NCBI GenBank assembly: GCA_006937955.1 | Contig: SSNP01000051.1 | Span: 2,528,555 to 2,592,554, forward strand | DNA: 64,000 nucleotides | Origin: Pachypanchax playfairii | Lineage: Eukaryota > Chordata > Actinopteri > Cyprinodontiformes > Aplocheilidae | Reading direction: 5' to 3' | In this document: positions 24,101 to 39,100 of the stretch, piece after piece | How the letters are laid out: each line of letters begins with the position of its first letter | Numbering within the stretch: position 1 is the first letter of the stretch | Translations under genes and position numbers: made by a program | Notes under the pieces: generated by a model | What the model saw: the letters and a program-made list of their open reading frames with translations, nothing else | Told to the model about the DNA's origin: nothing | Database searches by the model: none

Positions 24101-27100
24101 AATCAATAATTCTCAATCAAAAACATGTCAAAATTATAAACTTCAGTAGATTTCTTATCTTCTGATTGACAAACTGTCAGTTATATCTTTTTCATTGATT
24201 CACTGTATCTGGGCTTAAAGTAGTACTAAATCCTTTTTCTTCAGCTGTGTCTCAGACGGTCGTTGCTTGAACCGGTGTTCTGTTGAAATATGCTACCTGT
24301 TGAGATGTGCTACCGATTCCTTCTGCACATGTGTTGGTCTACAGTCTTAACTTCAATAAACAGATTTATCTTTATTTTTGTTTCCATATTTTTCCCATAA
24401 ACACATTTTAAATAAATTCTCCCAGGACAGCATTGTCAGAGCGACAGGCAAATGTTTGAACACACCCAGAGGAGAATGACCAAACAATGGCCGATAAGGA
24501 CCCAGAGGACTTTTATATAGAAAATATCAGGGAAGGATCATAAAAATACGCTTAAATAATTAACAGAACACACTTGCCATAAACTTTGAATGACATCTCG
24601 TTATGAAATAAGTTGTCAATTTGAACTTTGGCTGCATTTTTCATTGGGGCAGCATAAATCATCAAAACACCACTTCGGGCTGAGACCCGAATTACTGAAG
24701 TTATTTAGTCTAGTGTAAAGCCATCCGAGGCGCACAGAGTGTCTAATATGAAGCTGAACATGTTTTTCGGTGAGTACCCACTTAGATAGTTGTAAAAGTT
24801 ATTTTGTACTACTTTAAAACAGTTGATCTCAGTTATATTAAAAAGACTAAAGTCAGTCCTGTGGTGTTTTCACCCCAACAAGTCAAATAATTTGTGGGAA
24901 AACAGGTTTTGGAAGTGGGAAGTCTTATACCTCTAGATATATGAAGGTCTATCAGGGTGAATTGTGGGAAAATTAAATGATCCAAGACACGAGGGATAAG
25001 ATGGTCAAGGAGTTTCATAAACTTACCTTGAATTTTATCCCAAATCATCATCATCATCCACACGAAAGCAAATGAACTAATGGTAGAAATGCAGTGGAAA
25101 GGAAAATAATTCAACAGTCACCATGCAGTAAAGAAAATACGAGCATGAAAACACGCAACACTGACGGAACATAAACTTTAATCTGAAACGTGTTGATCTG
25201 TGAGTCGTTCCTCTCTGTGATGCTAAAGGATGTCTGATTATGCTAAAATCTCTCCCCAGCAGCTAGAAGTCGTATGTCGCGCCTCTTAATCAAAAAGATC
25301 AATCTCTTTGATGTCAGACTGACAGAGAGGATCAAAATAATCCAACTAACAATTATTCCCATCACTTCCACGAATTCAGAGAACTAAAATCCCTGAAGTG
25401 AAGAAAGTTTGACTTTTTTGTCAGATGTGTGTGATGTCGTACCTAGAGCTGTTCTGGCAGGCGTCGCGTCGCTTTTGATCCAGAATGAGACCCAGGACAG
25501 AACCACGGTGAGGATACACGGGATGTAGGTCTGGATGGTGAAGTAACCCATCCGTCTGCTGAGGTCGAAGTAAACCGTCATCAACACGTAGTCACCTGTT
25601 GAAGAAAGACAAACCAGTTAGAAACGAGCCGGTTCATTAGATCTGATGTCTTTAACCCACTGAAATGTATCACAGTTGTTCAAATTGGTCATATGAGACC
25701 TCAGAGAGAGTTAATCTCCCTCTCTGCTGGTTTGAAATGGTAATTTCTTTTAATCTGCATCGGCTGTGCAGCAGGGTGACTGAGTGAAAAAGACGAGGAC
25801 AGGAGGAGACGGCTGAGAAATTGAGTCGAATAAGATTAGTGGATTTAACAGACAGGAAGGAGACTGACTTTATCCCGCTGTCACATTAATGTGCTAATTG
25901 ACAGCAGCGCTGTAACAACTAGAGAAGGAGAGACGGTGTTCTGTAACCCGAGCAGAGTTCCACACATCTGAAGAACGTGGCGTGAAGAATGGCGAACCTG
26001 CCACCTCGCTGTGAAGGACCAGACAGGAACACGGAGCTTTTACTCTCACGGATGATTCTGTTTCATTTTTCAGGTGAAAATGAAACGACCTCTTATGCTC
26101 AGGTGTACAAATCGTCATGGCAACAAACTAATACTGATGCAACTCAAAATGGAGGTCAAAATGAACAACAATCAGCAGGGAAACCCAAGAGTTGGACACT
26201 GACGCATCGGACGTGGACCTGGTGGAACATCTTTTTCACATCAAGGTTCTGCAATCTGTCGACCATGATGAGTTCTGCTGACTTCTGATGAGCTGGTCAG
26301 ATCCTACAGAACCCTGAGCGTTCACTGATGAGGCTGCCATCGTCACGGAGTGGAACTGTGCAGCGCTGACAGGGAACGCATGGACGTAGTTTTAGGGGGG
26401 GGACACAGGGGACATGTCCCCTGCACTTTTTCAAAAGGCCGTTTTGGTCCCCTGTACTCTGCAACTGTCCAAAAACAATGTTTCGCTACATTAAACAGAG
26501 ATTGGTTGAGCACTAGGACCAAGCAGAAAACGGCCACTCAAGCTGAAGCCTGTCTGCAGACAGACAGACCGACCGGTGTGGTGACAAGCTAACCTGCGGT
26601 CAGGAGTGCTGTGCAACTGTCGTTTGGCCGGCGTTTGGGTTTATGATGTCAAAGAGAAAAAAAGGCGACATAAGAGACTTTTTTAGAAGTCAAACTGTAA
26701 GTTACTCAAAGAAATGTGTTCCAGCCGTCCTTCAACACCTTCACTGGGTCCATAAAGCAGCATGTCCACCTTTATAGCCTCATCGTGTATAAAAGCTCAC
26801 AATAATCTTGAAACATGTATTCCTTTAGTGTAAGTGCTGATAAATAAAATGTATTATTATCAAAAAGGTAAAAATACCATGTAAATTAATTTATGTTTAT
26901 TTATCTAAACTCGTGATTATTGTGCAATTATATATTTTTTCTGTCCCCCCCACCTCTGACATCAAAATTTCGTCCATGAGGGAACGCGACTCATAAAGAG
27001 TTTGTTAAACATCTCCCAGTTCTTAATCCCACATCTGGCTGATTATATGTAACATCTGTCACTCCATCGAACCAGCTTCACTGTTTGAACAGGAACTGTA

Positions 27101-30100
27101 AGGAGTAACAAGCTTCCTGGCTGCCTGTATGACGTTCCCTCGGTTCCACCTGCTTTTTGAGAGAATTTGTTTCTGTTTTTTTTTTTAAATTCCTCATTTC
27201 TCAGTTTTTTTTATATCATGATGACCAAAGAGCTTCTTTACAGCTTGAAGACAGTCGTCTGAGTGTAATTTTTTTTCTCCCTCACGTGTTATCAGATGGA
27301 CAAAGTGCCTCTTAGTTTTCTGTCTAATCGCTGTAGAAACTTCTAGATGCTCTGAGATATTTTAGCTTATTCCAAAAACAAAGATTCACTAAAACAAACT
27401 GCTTTAATTATCCAAATCAATGAGGCAACAGCAATAAAACTTTAATCACAACGCAGAAGGCCAGACAGAAAAGGAGCTATTTTGTCTGTTTAACAAATAA
27501 AAGAGCTTTTTGTTTTGCTATTATAGCTGAAACATTCATAAAACAACAGCCTGGAGGTTTATTAGAACTGGAACCACAGAGGAAATTAAAACTACTACTC
27601 ATTTCAGATGTGTCCACTCACATGCATCTAACAGTGTTAACTCCAGGCTTATTGTTGAAATGTATCTGTATTAAGAGACGCATGATTTGGTTTCAGTGAT
27701 CTGTGTATTCAAACCAGCTGGTTTACACTGAGCTCAGACTGCAGCGCCGCTTGTTTGTAACACTCATGAGTACAAGTTGTTTGGTTTCACGCTCGTCTGA
27801 CATCTTTCTGTTTGGACGCTGAGAGAAGAATCACACTAAAACTGAAAGATTATCTAACAGGATTTTTGTGTTTTTATGACTAAACTTGGTATTTTTGTAG
27901 TTTTTGTGGCAAAACGTGTGGAAACAGGTTTGTATTTAATTTGCAAACAGACTGTATTCTGGTGAGTTTAGGCAACATTTCAGATTATTACTGTTAGAAG
28001 ATTTTAACTAGCAACTAACTGAAAAATATTAGAAGGAAATTTCTCTTGAATTTTATGCCTAATTTAAGAGATTTCCCAGTAAAATGCTTCTATGTCGAGG
28101 CCAAGTCCGTTTAAAGTGGATCTGGATTGGATTAGTGGGTCCACAAATCCCTCCCACTAAATGTAATTTATATAAATGAATATCTTGACCCATAATGTTA
28201 AAATAAGTAGCTCAATGATGGAAGTTACACCTTCATGTGTATAAGAAATAAATCAGATTATTAGTTAATCTTCAAAGGACTTAGTTTTTCTTTGTTTATC
28301 TCTCTCTAGTGAAAAACAGTCACCCACTACGTTCTACATCCCACCACACATGGAGTTAAAATGTCCTGTAATTTTCTGCTTTAAATTAAATTTAGATGCC
28401 AACAAACGTCACACTGTAGGATGAAATCAGAATTTTGTGTAAATATAAGATTTTTAGATCATTTTCTTATAAATTGGACGTTAGATGTTTTCAATGTTTT
28501 CAGGAACAGACAGACAAAACCTATTTTCTCCCCATCTGGTAAAAAAATTGGTGAAAATTCCAACATTTTTATAATTTGGAGACTTTGAGTTACTGAAGCT
28601 AAAAAGCAAATGAAGCTGAACAAAAAAACAATCAGTGAATGGAAATGAAATCCTGTGATTTTAAATGTAAATCAAACCTCATCAGTAAAACTACTCAGAA
28701 TTTTAGTATCTGAACTGTCTGACAGGGATGAACACTGAGAACGCTGGAGTTAAAATCATGGACGTGATAAACATTACTGCAAATGAAAAGAAGGAATTTG
28801 GAATAAAAATACTGAACCATTTTTTAGCTTAACATGCTAGCAGCACCACCACGTGTAGCTGCTGAGGTCTGAAGCTGCTGAATGTGGATGATAGAGAAAC
28901 ATTTTTAAACCTGACGTTTTCCCAGAGGAACGTGTCCAGAGGTGTTTGGGTTTCCACACCGGCGTCATTTGAAGAAGACGCTGCTGAATTCATAAGGATG
29001 ATAAATGTGCGTCGGGGGGGCTCTTCGGTGGTCCTGTGGGTCGGGGATCTGTCCACCCTGTCCTCATTAAAACAGCTCTGTGTGTTTATGAGGAATAAGG
29101 GAAGAGACGCGGGGATATAAGGGGGCGAGGAGCGGAGCGGCAACACTTTTGAAGTTTGTCATGATGTAAATTAATGATAGGTATTTTTACCCGGGGGATC
29201 TAATCATCATGTGTGTGCAGACAGCACCAGCGACTGAAACAGGAAGAAGGATGCGAGGTAATAAATGAGAAAATGGCCAATTTTCTTGAACAGCATGAGG
29301 TAAATGTGTAGGTTTGACGTTATTCTTGAGCATCTCAGCAGAAAATGAGTTTGGCTCCGTTCTGACGCTCCAGCGGGGGTCCAGGAAACACGTTAATTTA
29401 TTAGATCATAAATGCATCTCCAGATGAAAACGCTCATCACTCAAAATGTATTTTTGTGATCAGAAATGCAAAGAAGCAATAATTTTTCTCTCAAGACGCG
29501 TGATCAGAATTACCAACGTGGCGTCTGCTCGGAGCGTCTGATGTCAAGTTTTTGGGGAAATTCTTCAATATTCAGTCAAACAAAATGGAGTTATAGAACT
29601 AATTTCCTCCGAGTTCCTTTATAATTAGATGTTATCCATCTCCTAATTATCCTCCTGTTCCTCGAATATTCATGAACAGAGGTTCAGCTGTTAGAAAGCT
29701 GAATCAGGTCACATTATGCAGATCTGATCACATCTCCAAAGACAGAACACCGGATGGCACGGAGAAATATGCAACATCCAAACAGGGTTAAGAGGGGTCA
29801 ACGCTCGCCGTTCTGTCCTTGAATCTTTTAAACCGTCACAGTCTGTTCGCATCATCAAAGGTTTCATGAAAGCATTAAAAATGTATCTGCTGCCGCCATG
29901 TTGTTACAACAACACACACCTGTAGCAGGAAACATTTTCCAGCTGCATTAAGACGTCAAAATACACACGCGGGCCTACGAGAGGGACGGAGGAGAAGAAG
30001 TAAATAATTCAAGTTCCTTTTTAATCTTTAATCCGGGTGATTAATGTCAGTGGAAACCCTATTGGCCCTCGTACCCGAGGGGAATACTTATGAGCTTTGA

Positions 30101-33100
30101 GATCATAGTGATATGATTCCATTTATGGGCGCGGCACTCATCTTAACCTGAAGTTCAAGAGTCTGATCATGTGATTGCTGGCAGGTGTGTGTGTTGTATC
30201 ATTCCTTACCTGCTGTCGTCGTGAGAACGTCCGTGGTGTTCCTCAACCCCATGAAGTCAAACTGGTAGAGACGCCAGTACTTCTGGTCCGAAGTCTCCAC
30301 AGAGTTTCTCTTCCATTTGTACATGATCTCGTCTCGCGGGTAGCCGTCTGTAAAACACACGGAGCGTTACGTATCTGGAAGGAAAAAACTCAGCTGCTGA
30401 AAGAAGGTGAAGGCAGTAAAGATTCACGAGGTTCCGCAGGTTGTTGTTTTATGAATGATTTCCTCATTTTGTTGAACACATAAGTTAAATAAACCGTCTG
30501 CAGGGTAGGAACTTTCTCTCCATAGAAAGACTTTACTGATGTGCACGTGAAGGAACCCAGACCAGGTTTATGTTCCGGTTCATTTTATACTCAGATTGAG
30601 ACGCTAGACTGAAAGAAGTCATCGTGTTTATGGTGTTATAAGCAAACAGCAGTAACACCGAGCCAGGTGGAGACCGCTTCCTGCCTCCTGGCAACCAAAC
30701 TAATTCCAGTTTTATTTAGACGCCATCCCAAACCAAAAGAGGAGCAATTACAATGATGCAGCAAAGCTTTTCTTCCCTAAAACTAATATCACTGGCAAAG
30801 ATTATTGCCGTCATTTTTCTCTGGGTGTGTTTGTACAATTATCTTGACTGCAGACAGTATCACCGTGGTGTAACCAGTGTATCTTCATGGCAACAAAATG
30901 TTTCATACCTTTAAAAGCCCCCTGAAGCAACATGTTCCTTCATGATGTTATAAATCACAGCCTACTGAGGCCCTGGCTGCAATATGCTGCCTGTGTCTTC
31001 TCTAAATAAAAACTACGAGCTGTACACAAAGTCAAATCTCACATTTAAATCATTAAGCTGCTTATTTAAAAAAAATAACAGCTGATTTAAGAGATGTTGA
31101 AGGGAAAGATGTCCTTTAATCAATAGATTGTGATGAAAAAATTAATTTAACTCCTAAATTTTAAAAAACTTTTGCATTTTGAAGATCTGTTAATGAGCAG
31201 AGGATCAATACGAGTTTATTTTCAGTCTTAGCTGCAGCTGGAATAAATATAAACCTGTTAAGACTCGCAGCAACGAGTCTTCATCTCTCGTGTTTTAGAA
31301 AGTGCCTCGAGTCTGAGCGGATAAAACCAGAACTGTTCAGAACACAAACTCGTCCTTTTTGGTTACAAGTTTAAAATAAATCCAGAAACTTGTGAAGAGC
31401 CTAAAATAAGTGACAGTGTTGGATTTCAAACCTGTCAGAGCGGTTTCAGTCCTCGTGACGGTCACGACCTTCTGTCACGTCATCAGGTGGATTCTGATCC
31501 GACTGCTCACGCAGACCCATCAGTCCGACGCAGCTGGTCAGTCCACATTCAGTAAGTCATGTCAGTCTGATCTGAGTTCAGATCTTCATGAATCAGCTGA
31601 CTTGATGTTTATAGCGGGTTAAGGTTTCAGGGCCACGCCCATTAGAATGTTGCTGGTTTGAATGTGAGTGTTTCATGGCCGTGCTTTAAGATCCTGCCAT
31701 GACTCTCTCGTGTCGAGTCGAGATGGATCCATGAGCATCACTGTCATGATGACGGCAGCTCAGCAGAAGCATCGATGTCATTAAAGTCTGAACCAGCTGG
31801 TTTAAAATACTCGTTTGTATTAGAGGGTTTTTAATGCTGATCTCGCTGCCTTGTAGTTTAAAATCAGTGTTCTGTTCTGTCTCCACTCAAAGACTGTAAA
31901 AGCTTGTTTGTCATCTGATTCAAACCCTAATTGAAAAGATCTTTCCAGAACGTCGGACCTCTCGTCTGAATACATCTGCCATTAGATAAAAAAGGCTCAC
32001 AATTAATGCGAAGGCGTGTGACCATCAAAACATCCATCAGGTTCCAAATGTTCTGTCTCAATAAATGAAACCAAGTCTACCCACGGGGAGGGGGGCGGGG
32101 CTTGGGATTTGCCCGATGACTAAGAGACGGTACCGTTTAAAAACATCTACAGTATCATCACAGAACCACTGAGTCTGTTACCAGCAGAGACGAGTGAGGA
32201 CTGATGAACTGATTGGAGATCAGATCTCATCTGTTAGTTGTTCCTTTACTGACACACCTGATTAAAACCTGTTTTGTTGACGCCTCTCCAGAACCACCAG
32301 CTTTTACATTAATGACGGTTCTACAACATAAAGCTTCATCAGACTGAGAACAGATTGGATTTCTGTTACAAACATTCATGGATTTATCTGCACTGAGAAA
32401 AGGTTCAATAACAAGTTGTGATAAAAACGACCATCTGATCTGTGGGGCATCAGGTAATGATTTGTTCCTAAATGAGGCCATATCGCACTAATTATGATGT
32501 CAATGTTGACAGAGTGACGCGTCATTTCACATTACATGTGATGAGTTTATAACAGGATAACTAGACTGAGGACAGATGCAGTCGTGAGGCCTTTTCTTAA
32601 AGAAACAGGCCACAAATGTATTGTTAGATTTTCTATTTTTTCTTGTTCCTGCTCAGAATTTGATGGAACAAGGTTTATTTAAAGCAGGAAAGGAAGATGT
32701 TTGAAATGGGAGCAGAGGAAGACTGCAGTTCTTAAAGGTTCTACTGTCCCTTTAAGGGATGTTTTGAAATTTGAGTGGATTTCTAGAAGAAAAATCCAAA
32801 ACTTATCTGCTGAGCTCAAAGAAAAATGCAAATAAAACTGTACAATGACTGAAAGATGTGACATTTTAATTAAACGTTTCCAGTTTAATCCAGCTGAACT
32901 TGAATCTGCTGTGAAGTGATTCTATCTGAACCCTAAAGAAAGGCCACGCCCATTCCTTAGAGTTTAATCCAGGAAGGTCTGAGCGGTTCATCATGAATGC
33001 ACATGACAGTCCACAAACATCCCAGTGATTACACCTAGCCCAGATACACAGATGACTGGGAAAGTACTGAGATCCTAAGAGTCCAACGTCAGACCCAAGC

Positions 33101-36100
33101 AGTACACAGATCTACAGGACCACGAGGGAATAGAACCTGCTACTAGAACTCTAAACACAAAATGATTCATCCAAAAATGTCTCAAAGTTTCTTTATCTTT
33201 ACACATCGTCTATAAGCACAAGAGCAAATGTTTGTAACAGACTCGGCCAAGACACCTGATCCTGATTCTAATTATCCAAACCATAAGCAACATGGGGCTC
33301 CATGTAGTCCAGGTACCAGAACACCTGGACCCTGCTGCTAATGAGATTCCAACTCACTGGGTCTGAAAACTAAAAGCGCTAAACAGAAAGAGAAGCTGGA
33401 ACACAGAATCAAAGATCTCACATAGAACAAATTACAGACATCTAGCGGAGTAGAACTGCAGAACATCATCCCGACCACACAGACAGCGTCTACACGACAG
33501 AACCAGAAGATTTAGAAGCTGCTTCTACACAAATACATCTAGAAGAAGGAACATCTGAATATCTGCTGACTCGGTTCTACAATCGTTGCTTATGTTGGAA
33601 CATTTTCTTGCTGGTAGATGTTAAATCCTACTTTTAAAAACATCAATGTTTTTTGTATTTTTAAGCTTCTTTTTAGCTTTGTTAGCGGATGTATTAGCTT
33701 GTTTTCAGCAGACTGATGTTCTCCACTCAGACATGTTCATGTTCCTCCAACCTGCAGCTGATCTCAAACCCAAAGTCAAAGTACAATATGAATTAATGTA
33801 GTAGTTTTACTGCATGTGTTTAAAAATGATTCACAGGTTTAAAATGAATCTAAATTTTGCTAATCTGGTCAGCTAATTTTCTAAATGTCCAGAATTCTTT
33901 CCAGTTTATTAAAGGGGATGTTTATCAAGATGTTTTGTATTCAAACTAAACTGTATTCTGTGCTGTTCTTTGGTCATTATTAAATAAAATAACTGATAAA
34001 TGTCCTGTACCACTTTTAAAAACGTAAGTTTTCACCAACATGAACTTTTGGCTGCCGATACAGGAAGTAGCTAATTATAAATACAGCGAACATGATTTAT
34101 CACAACTATTTCCATTAATGTTGATTTCTGATTTTTGAATATTTTTAAAGTGACAGTATCTACAATAAAAACTACACTAAAAACTGGTGTGTAAAATATT
34201 TCTGAAATCAGGATTGAGAATGCTGTTGCTAAGTCATATTATAGAAACACAAAAATCAGGGTTCAAAAAACTCAAATCCACTTTGGAAAGAGTTCGTTCT
34301 TATAAATCTTTTTTGCCGACGCATATAAAAACACAGCTGAATGTCTGTTTTAAGAAACACCCGTACATATTCATCTTATTTAGTCTTTGGATTCAGGTGT
34401 GTGTTGGTGAAGGTCGTATTATTTCAGCATTTCTGTAAACTGGGTGTTTTTTCCACGCCAGTACTCACAGCTGGAGAATACGAGAGGACACGAGTGTTCG
34501 TCCATTGGGAAATTATGAAGCTGCAGCTGGCATTCTGCGTTGATGGTCATCCTGAAGAGGGGGAGACACACAGAAACACAGGTTCAGACAGACATCCAAA
34601 GCACTCCGGCTGCTTCAGATCCTCCATTTATTTGACCGTGAAGCACATTGTGAGTGCACAGGATTCATTACTGCTCTTATCACACGATGCTCTTTTCCTA
34701 CTTGAGTATATGAGACCTGGCTTGAAAGCAGATGGTATGTGAACACACTCAATTGCACGGTTGATGTGTGAAATCCCTCAAAATGACAGGAGTGTTTCAT
34801 CATTAGAGTAGGATGTTTTGTCATCCAGGTCAGGGTCCAAAGGCACGTGCGCATCTAAAATCTGAGGCACTTAACTTTGAACACTCGACGAGTCAATACA
34901 CCAGATGTTCAGGAGAACCTGCAGTGATCAAAACTAGCTTTTTTTTTGTTCTATTGTGCACGTTAGTAAATAGTTCCAGCTCGGTTTATTTCCTCTGTGT
35001 TACGGCAACATCTCTTCTGAAGATGAATTTTCACAGAATACAAAAAGGAATTGTGAAAATGAGATCACGAACACCGGCCTTTACTCTGACTTGTTATGCA
35101 TTGTTGAGTCTTTGTCCTTCATACAATATCAAATTAATTGCCTGACTTGGAACACAAAAGAGGAGCCTCAGTTGAAGCAGGAGGAGGGCCGCTTTTCTCG
35201 TCTGGTTTATAGGTGAACAAATTGCCGATGATGTGCAATCTCAATTTGCATTCATGTTGCCTTCTTATCAGGAGCCAGGAAGTCCAAATTTGGGTGAGAT
35301 TGGAGCTAAATGAGAGCAGCAGGCAGCAAATAAACAGGAGAGACATCAGTCTAAAAAGATGTCTGTCGAGGCAAATATGCTGTTAAAATGTACCTTTAAG
35401 AGCAACTTTTAATTAAACAATCATTTTAAAATCCATTACAGAAACGTGTTTGCAGAGAACAGATTCAAAGTGTTTCGATTCTCTGTAATATTTGAAAGAA
35501 ATTTAAGCTTGTAAAACTATTTAAAAGTTTAAATAGTAACTGATATCAAATAAAAGAGTGTAAAGAGGAGAAGAAAAGCTTTAAGATGCATGTTTGGTTT
35601 ATTTTTGGCCAAGGGGGGGAAATATAAGAATAACTGTAACAAAAGTTGTGTAATGATTAAAAATAAATCACCACAGTGTAACTTTAACATACAGTACAGT
35701 CACAAATAATATATTATCCCTCTATTTTAATCATAACCCATTTTATTCTGCCTTTAGGACAAAAATTCCATCTATTATAGAAAACGTCTGGATAAAGTCA
35801 AATTCTGCTGAGTGTCTAAAGACGGTTGAATGTTTCTTCAATGGACTTTCTTTTGAATTAAATTAATCTGAGGTTTAGACTTAATCCAAAGTATTTAGGA
35901 TTAAATTAAAAATGAACTATAATGCTAATGGTTAATTTTTGCAAATCACAGACATCCCACTAAATATGTTCCTATATTTAACTTGAGAAAAAATACATCA
36001 ATACATTTCCCTTTAAGATCTATTTTCATCACCAGATGCTAACAAACACTAGCTTGCTGCTAAAGTCCTTCTCTAAAAGCTGCTGATAATGTCAAAAAAC

Positions 36101-39100
36101 TGATGGATTGAAATTTATTCTGATTAAAAAAAAAAACAAAACCTTAATTCATTATTTACACTCTTGCGCTACAGATTGTACAAATCTTAACCTACAGTCG
36201 TCAGCTACATCCGTTAGCTCCGGTTATTCACTGGTGGGCAGATCTGGTATTCATCTTTAAACAAACTCTCTTGATCCTAAAAACGCGTGTGATTTGTTGC
36301 AAGTTAGTGAATATAAAAACTAAACAAGTATATGAAGTGAATGTTAAGCCCTGAGAGCCAAAGCGAACAGCTGTTTGGTGATTACCGTCTGTCACGGTGG
36401 ATCAACCCTTTCTTATCACTTATAATTATCAGGTCCGTTGTTCATGTGGCGCCTTAAAGTCCCGACCCGTCGAACCCCTGCAGATAACAAGCATATTTAT
36501 AGCTTCATTTAAAAACCCATAATCTCACTGTTATTAACCTCTGCAAAACTCCAAATTATTCCTTAACAATTATGGGTTCGATTTAAGGTAATAATTAGAA
36601 GACGTTTAGTTTTCCCCTCCTAAATTTAGAAACAGAGGCTGGGTATTTAAAAAGCCGAACAGCTTCTTTCTAAATATTTTAACAGCAGAGGAGAAAAGTT
36701 TAGAAGACTGGATTTCCTCCTGTGGCAAGTACAATAAAATGCTGGAATCTCAGAAGAAGCTCACGGTCATGCAGGTGGATTTTTATTCACAGCAACACCT
36801 GGTGACACAGCAGGAGCCTCCGAAAACTAACAGTCTTGCTGCTTTTTTGCTATTTGGCCAAATTTTAAGCTGTGTACAATAAAAATTAATCCTTAAGGAT
36901 AAAAAAACTCCCCAAAAAGCTTCTGTCAGTTTCCGAAGTTTCAAAAACCAAAACAGTAATAAAACATTTAAAATATTTGTGTTTTTACAACAGATCAACC
37001 ATCACATAAAAACAAAACTGTGTCTTTTTAACTGCATTACATTTTTAGAAAGACGTCCACTGGGATGTCTGTTAGGAATGTGTGGGCTGCCTGTCAGGTC
37101 AGTGTTCGTCTTGTTTTTTACAACAATCCATTACCATTATTTTTGGTAACAAATAAGCTTTAAATGACGGTTTTATTTTCTACCCTCTCAATGTCTATTC
37201 TGCTTTAACTGCAGTCTAAGTTTCAAGAAGAAAATAACTTCTACAACTAGCATGACTAACAATAACCCAAATGTTCCTGAAGTCCTAATGACCTCATCAT
37301 AAAAACCTTAACTGCACCCGGGTGACGTACAGGAAAGATTTCCTCAAGTTTATCACGCTTTGATGCCTCACAGCACGACTCCATTCATGAAAAACTGGCC
37401 TGTTTTATAGAGTTTGGGCTGCGTTTGACCCCTGACACGGTTTTAATTATATTCACTAAATAAAACACTGCAGTCTAATGAAAACTGAACTGTGGTTTCC
37501 TGTTAAAATAAAAGTTACTAAAGCAAATCTTTACAGGTCAGGCACAGCCACTTCTGCACATTACTGCCTCCCAACAGTTCGTCACAGAAACATGATTCAT
37601 ACGACCAAACAGCCGGCGGGGTGGCTGACCTTTGACCTCTGACATAGTGTTGTATAGCTTCAGAAGTATATGAATTATTTTTTTTTAAAAATAAATCATG
37701 AATAGAGAGTAACCAAATGGGAACGTAGGAAAAATTCTAATTAAAAAATCTCTTCACAGTTTCACCTCTGTTCAATCTTTTTGAATGTTTTGGTTTACAA
37801 TAAAAGGTAAGACCTAATGTCAGGCAGCCTTCACTCCTCTGCAGAGACATTAATGAGATTTGATTCTCACATTTTTATGTGCAGCACTGATCCAAAATGA
37901 AGATTTCTTCTGTTCCAACAGATTTCTGTCAAATAGAATAAACTGAAACTGTGTAAAGAAGAAACCTCTATAACAAGCTTTAACTTTATAATAAATATAT
38001 TTTAAAAACATGTCGAGTTTGTGTATCTGTTACAGTCTGAGGCCGGTCTAAGTACGAGTTTGATTTACCGTGTTGAGATTCAGCATATGAAACGAGTAAA
38101 GGATCAATTCTGTCAATTACTGAGACAAATTTAAACCGGCCGTCTCAGAGCAGATAAAGTGACGCTTCTATAAATATATACACAGATTGAATCTTATCAG
38201 AATAAACTGTAAGAAACTTCTGCATCTAGATCTAATCAAAAAGCACGCACACGTCTGTAAAGAGGTCCACATCAGTTCATCTTCCTAATTGAAACACCAG
38301 ATTTTTAGCTTCTCTGTTCCCGTCTAAATATTTCTTAACGTTTCATAAGAATTTGTGAAGATTTTATAAGAACTGAGGCATTGTTTATTTGATTTACAGT
38401 CTATTTCTCTGCAGATGACAGATAATTGTTCACATGGTGTTGCTTTTTTGGGGAACCATGTCCACTCACTAGCTTGTTCCAACACTGTTCCGACATTAGA
38501 GTGATGACATCATCTGCTTCCAATTTTCCAGTTAATGTCAGAATCAGCAGCTGCCGGTGACGAGCACCGAAATAATAATGTTTCAGTCGTATTGACTCTA
38601 AGTGTGTTTGTGTAACTTCACCTCAACGTGTAGAGGATTTTCCCATTGTTCCAGATACGAAGCAGCTGATTGGGCGTTGTTATCCAGTGTGAGTCGGCAT
38701 TCTTAGAATTCCTAAAGATGGTGTCTGGCAGCCAGATCAGGCCGACCATATTGCTGTTGGGAAAAGAAGCAGAAATAAGATTTAAAAAGGAGAGTGTACG
38801 AGGTGAGCAACCGCTGCTACAGACTTCTCTGAAACACACGAGTCTCCTCTGCGTTCCCAGTGAGAGGATAATAAAATACCCAGGCGACTTGGGGAAAACA
38901 AAGCACATCAATCAATTTGTTCCCTTAATTACAAGCGTCTTTGTGAGAGAAAGGAGGATATTGTTCTCAAATGAGATATTCACAGTATGAAAATGTTCAT
39001 AAACAATAGCGGCTGCAGTGGAAGAAGAGAATCAATGAGTCTTGGGGTTGTAGTTCATTTAAAAGCATGATATAAAACACTGTAATCATCAATAGATATT

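Larger units (their letters stand above)
11406..25442 (-). other. gabrg3: gabrg3 intron between the M1 and M2-M3 exons (14 kb)
   Basis: No supported coding exon of another gene. It contains a pyrimidine-rich tract (about 13690-13940), half of a diverged dispersed repeat (16052-16208), a teleost ggttaaggttagg-type repeat (18870-19040), a 2.3 kb fold-back transposon (21456-23767) and a TTAA-flanked element (24219-24813). Open frames of 144 codons (19985-20419, plus) and 173 codons (20858-21379, minus) have no recognisable similarity and are treated as chance. Confidence 0.75.
25596..30209 (-). other. gabrg3: gabrg3 intron upstream of the M1 exon (4.6 kb)
   Basis: Contains a hAT deletion derivative (26379-26978) and half of a dispersed repeat pair (27221-27368). 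The rest is AT-rich without recognisable exons. Overlapping frames on both strands near 28830-29150 lie over a GC-richer patch but resemble no protein I know. Confidence 0.75.
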
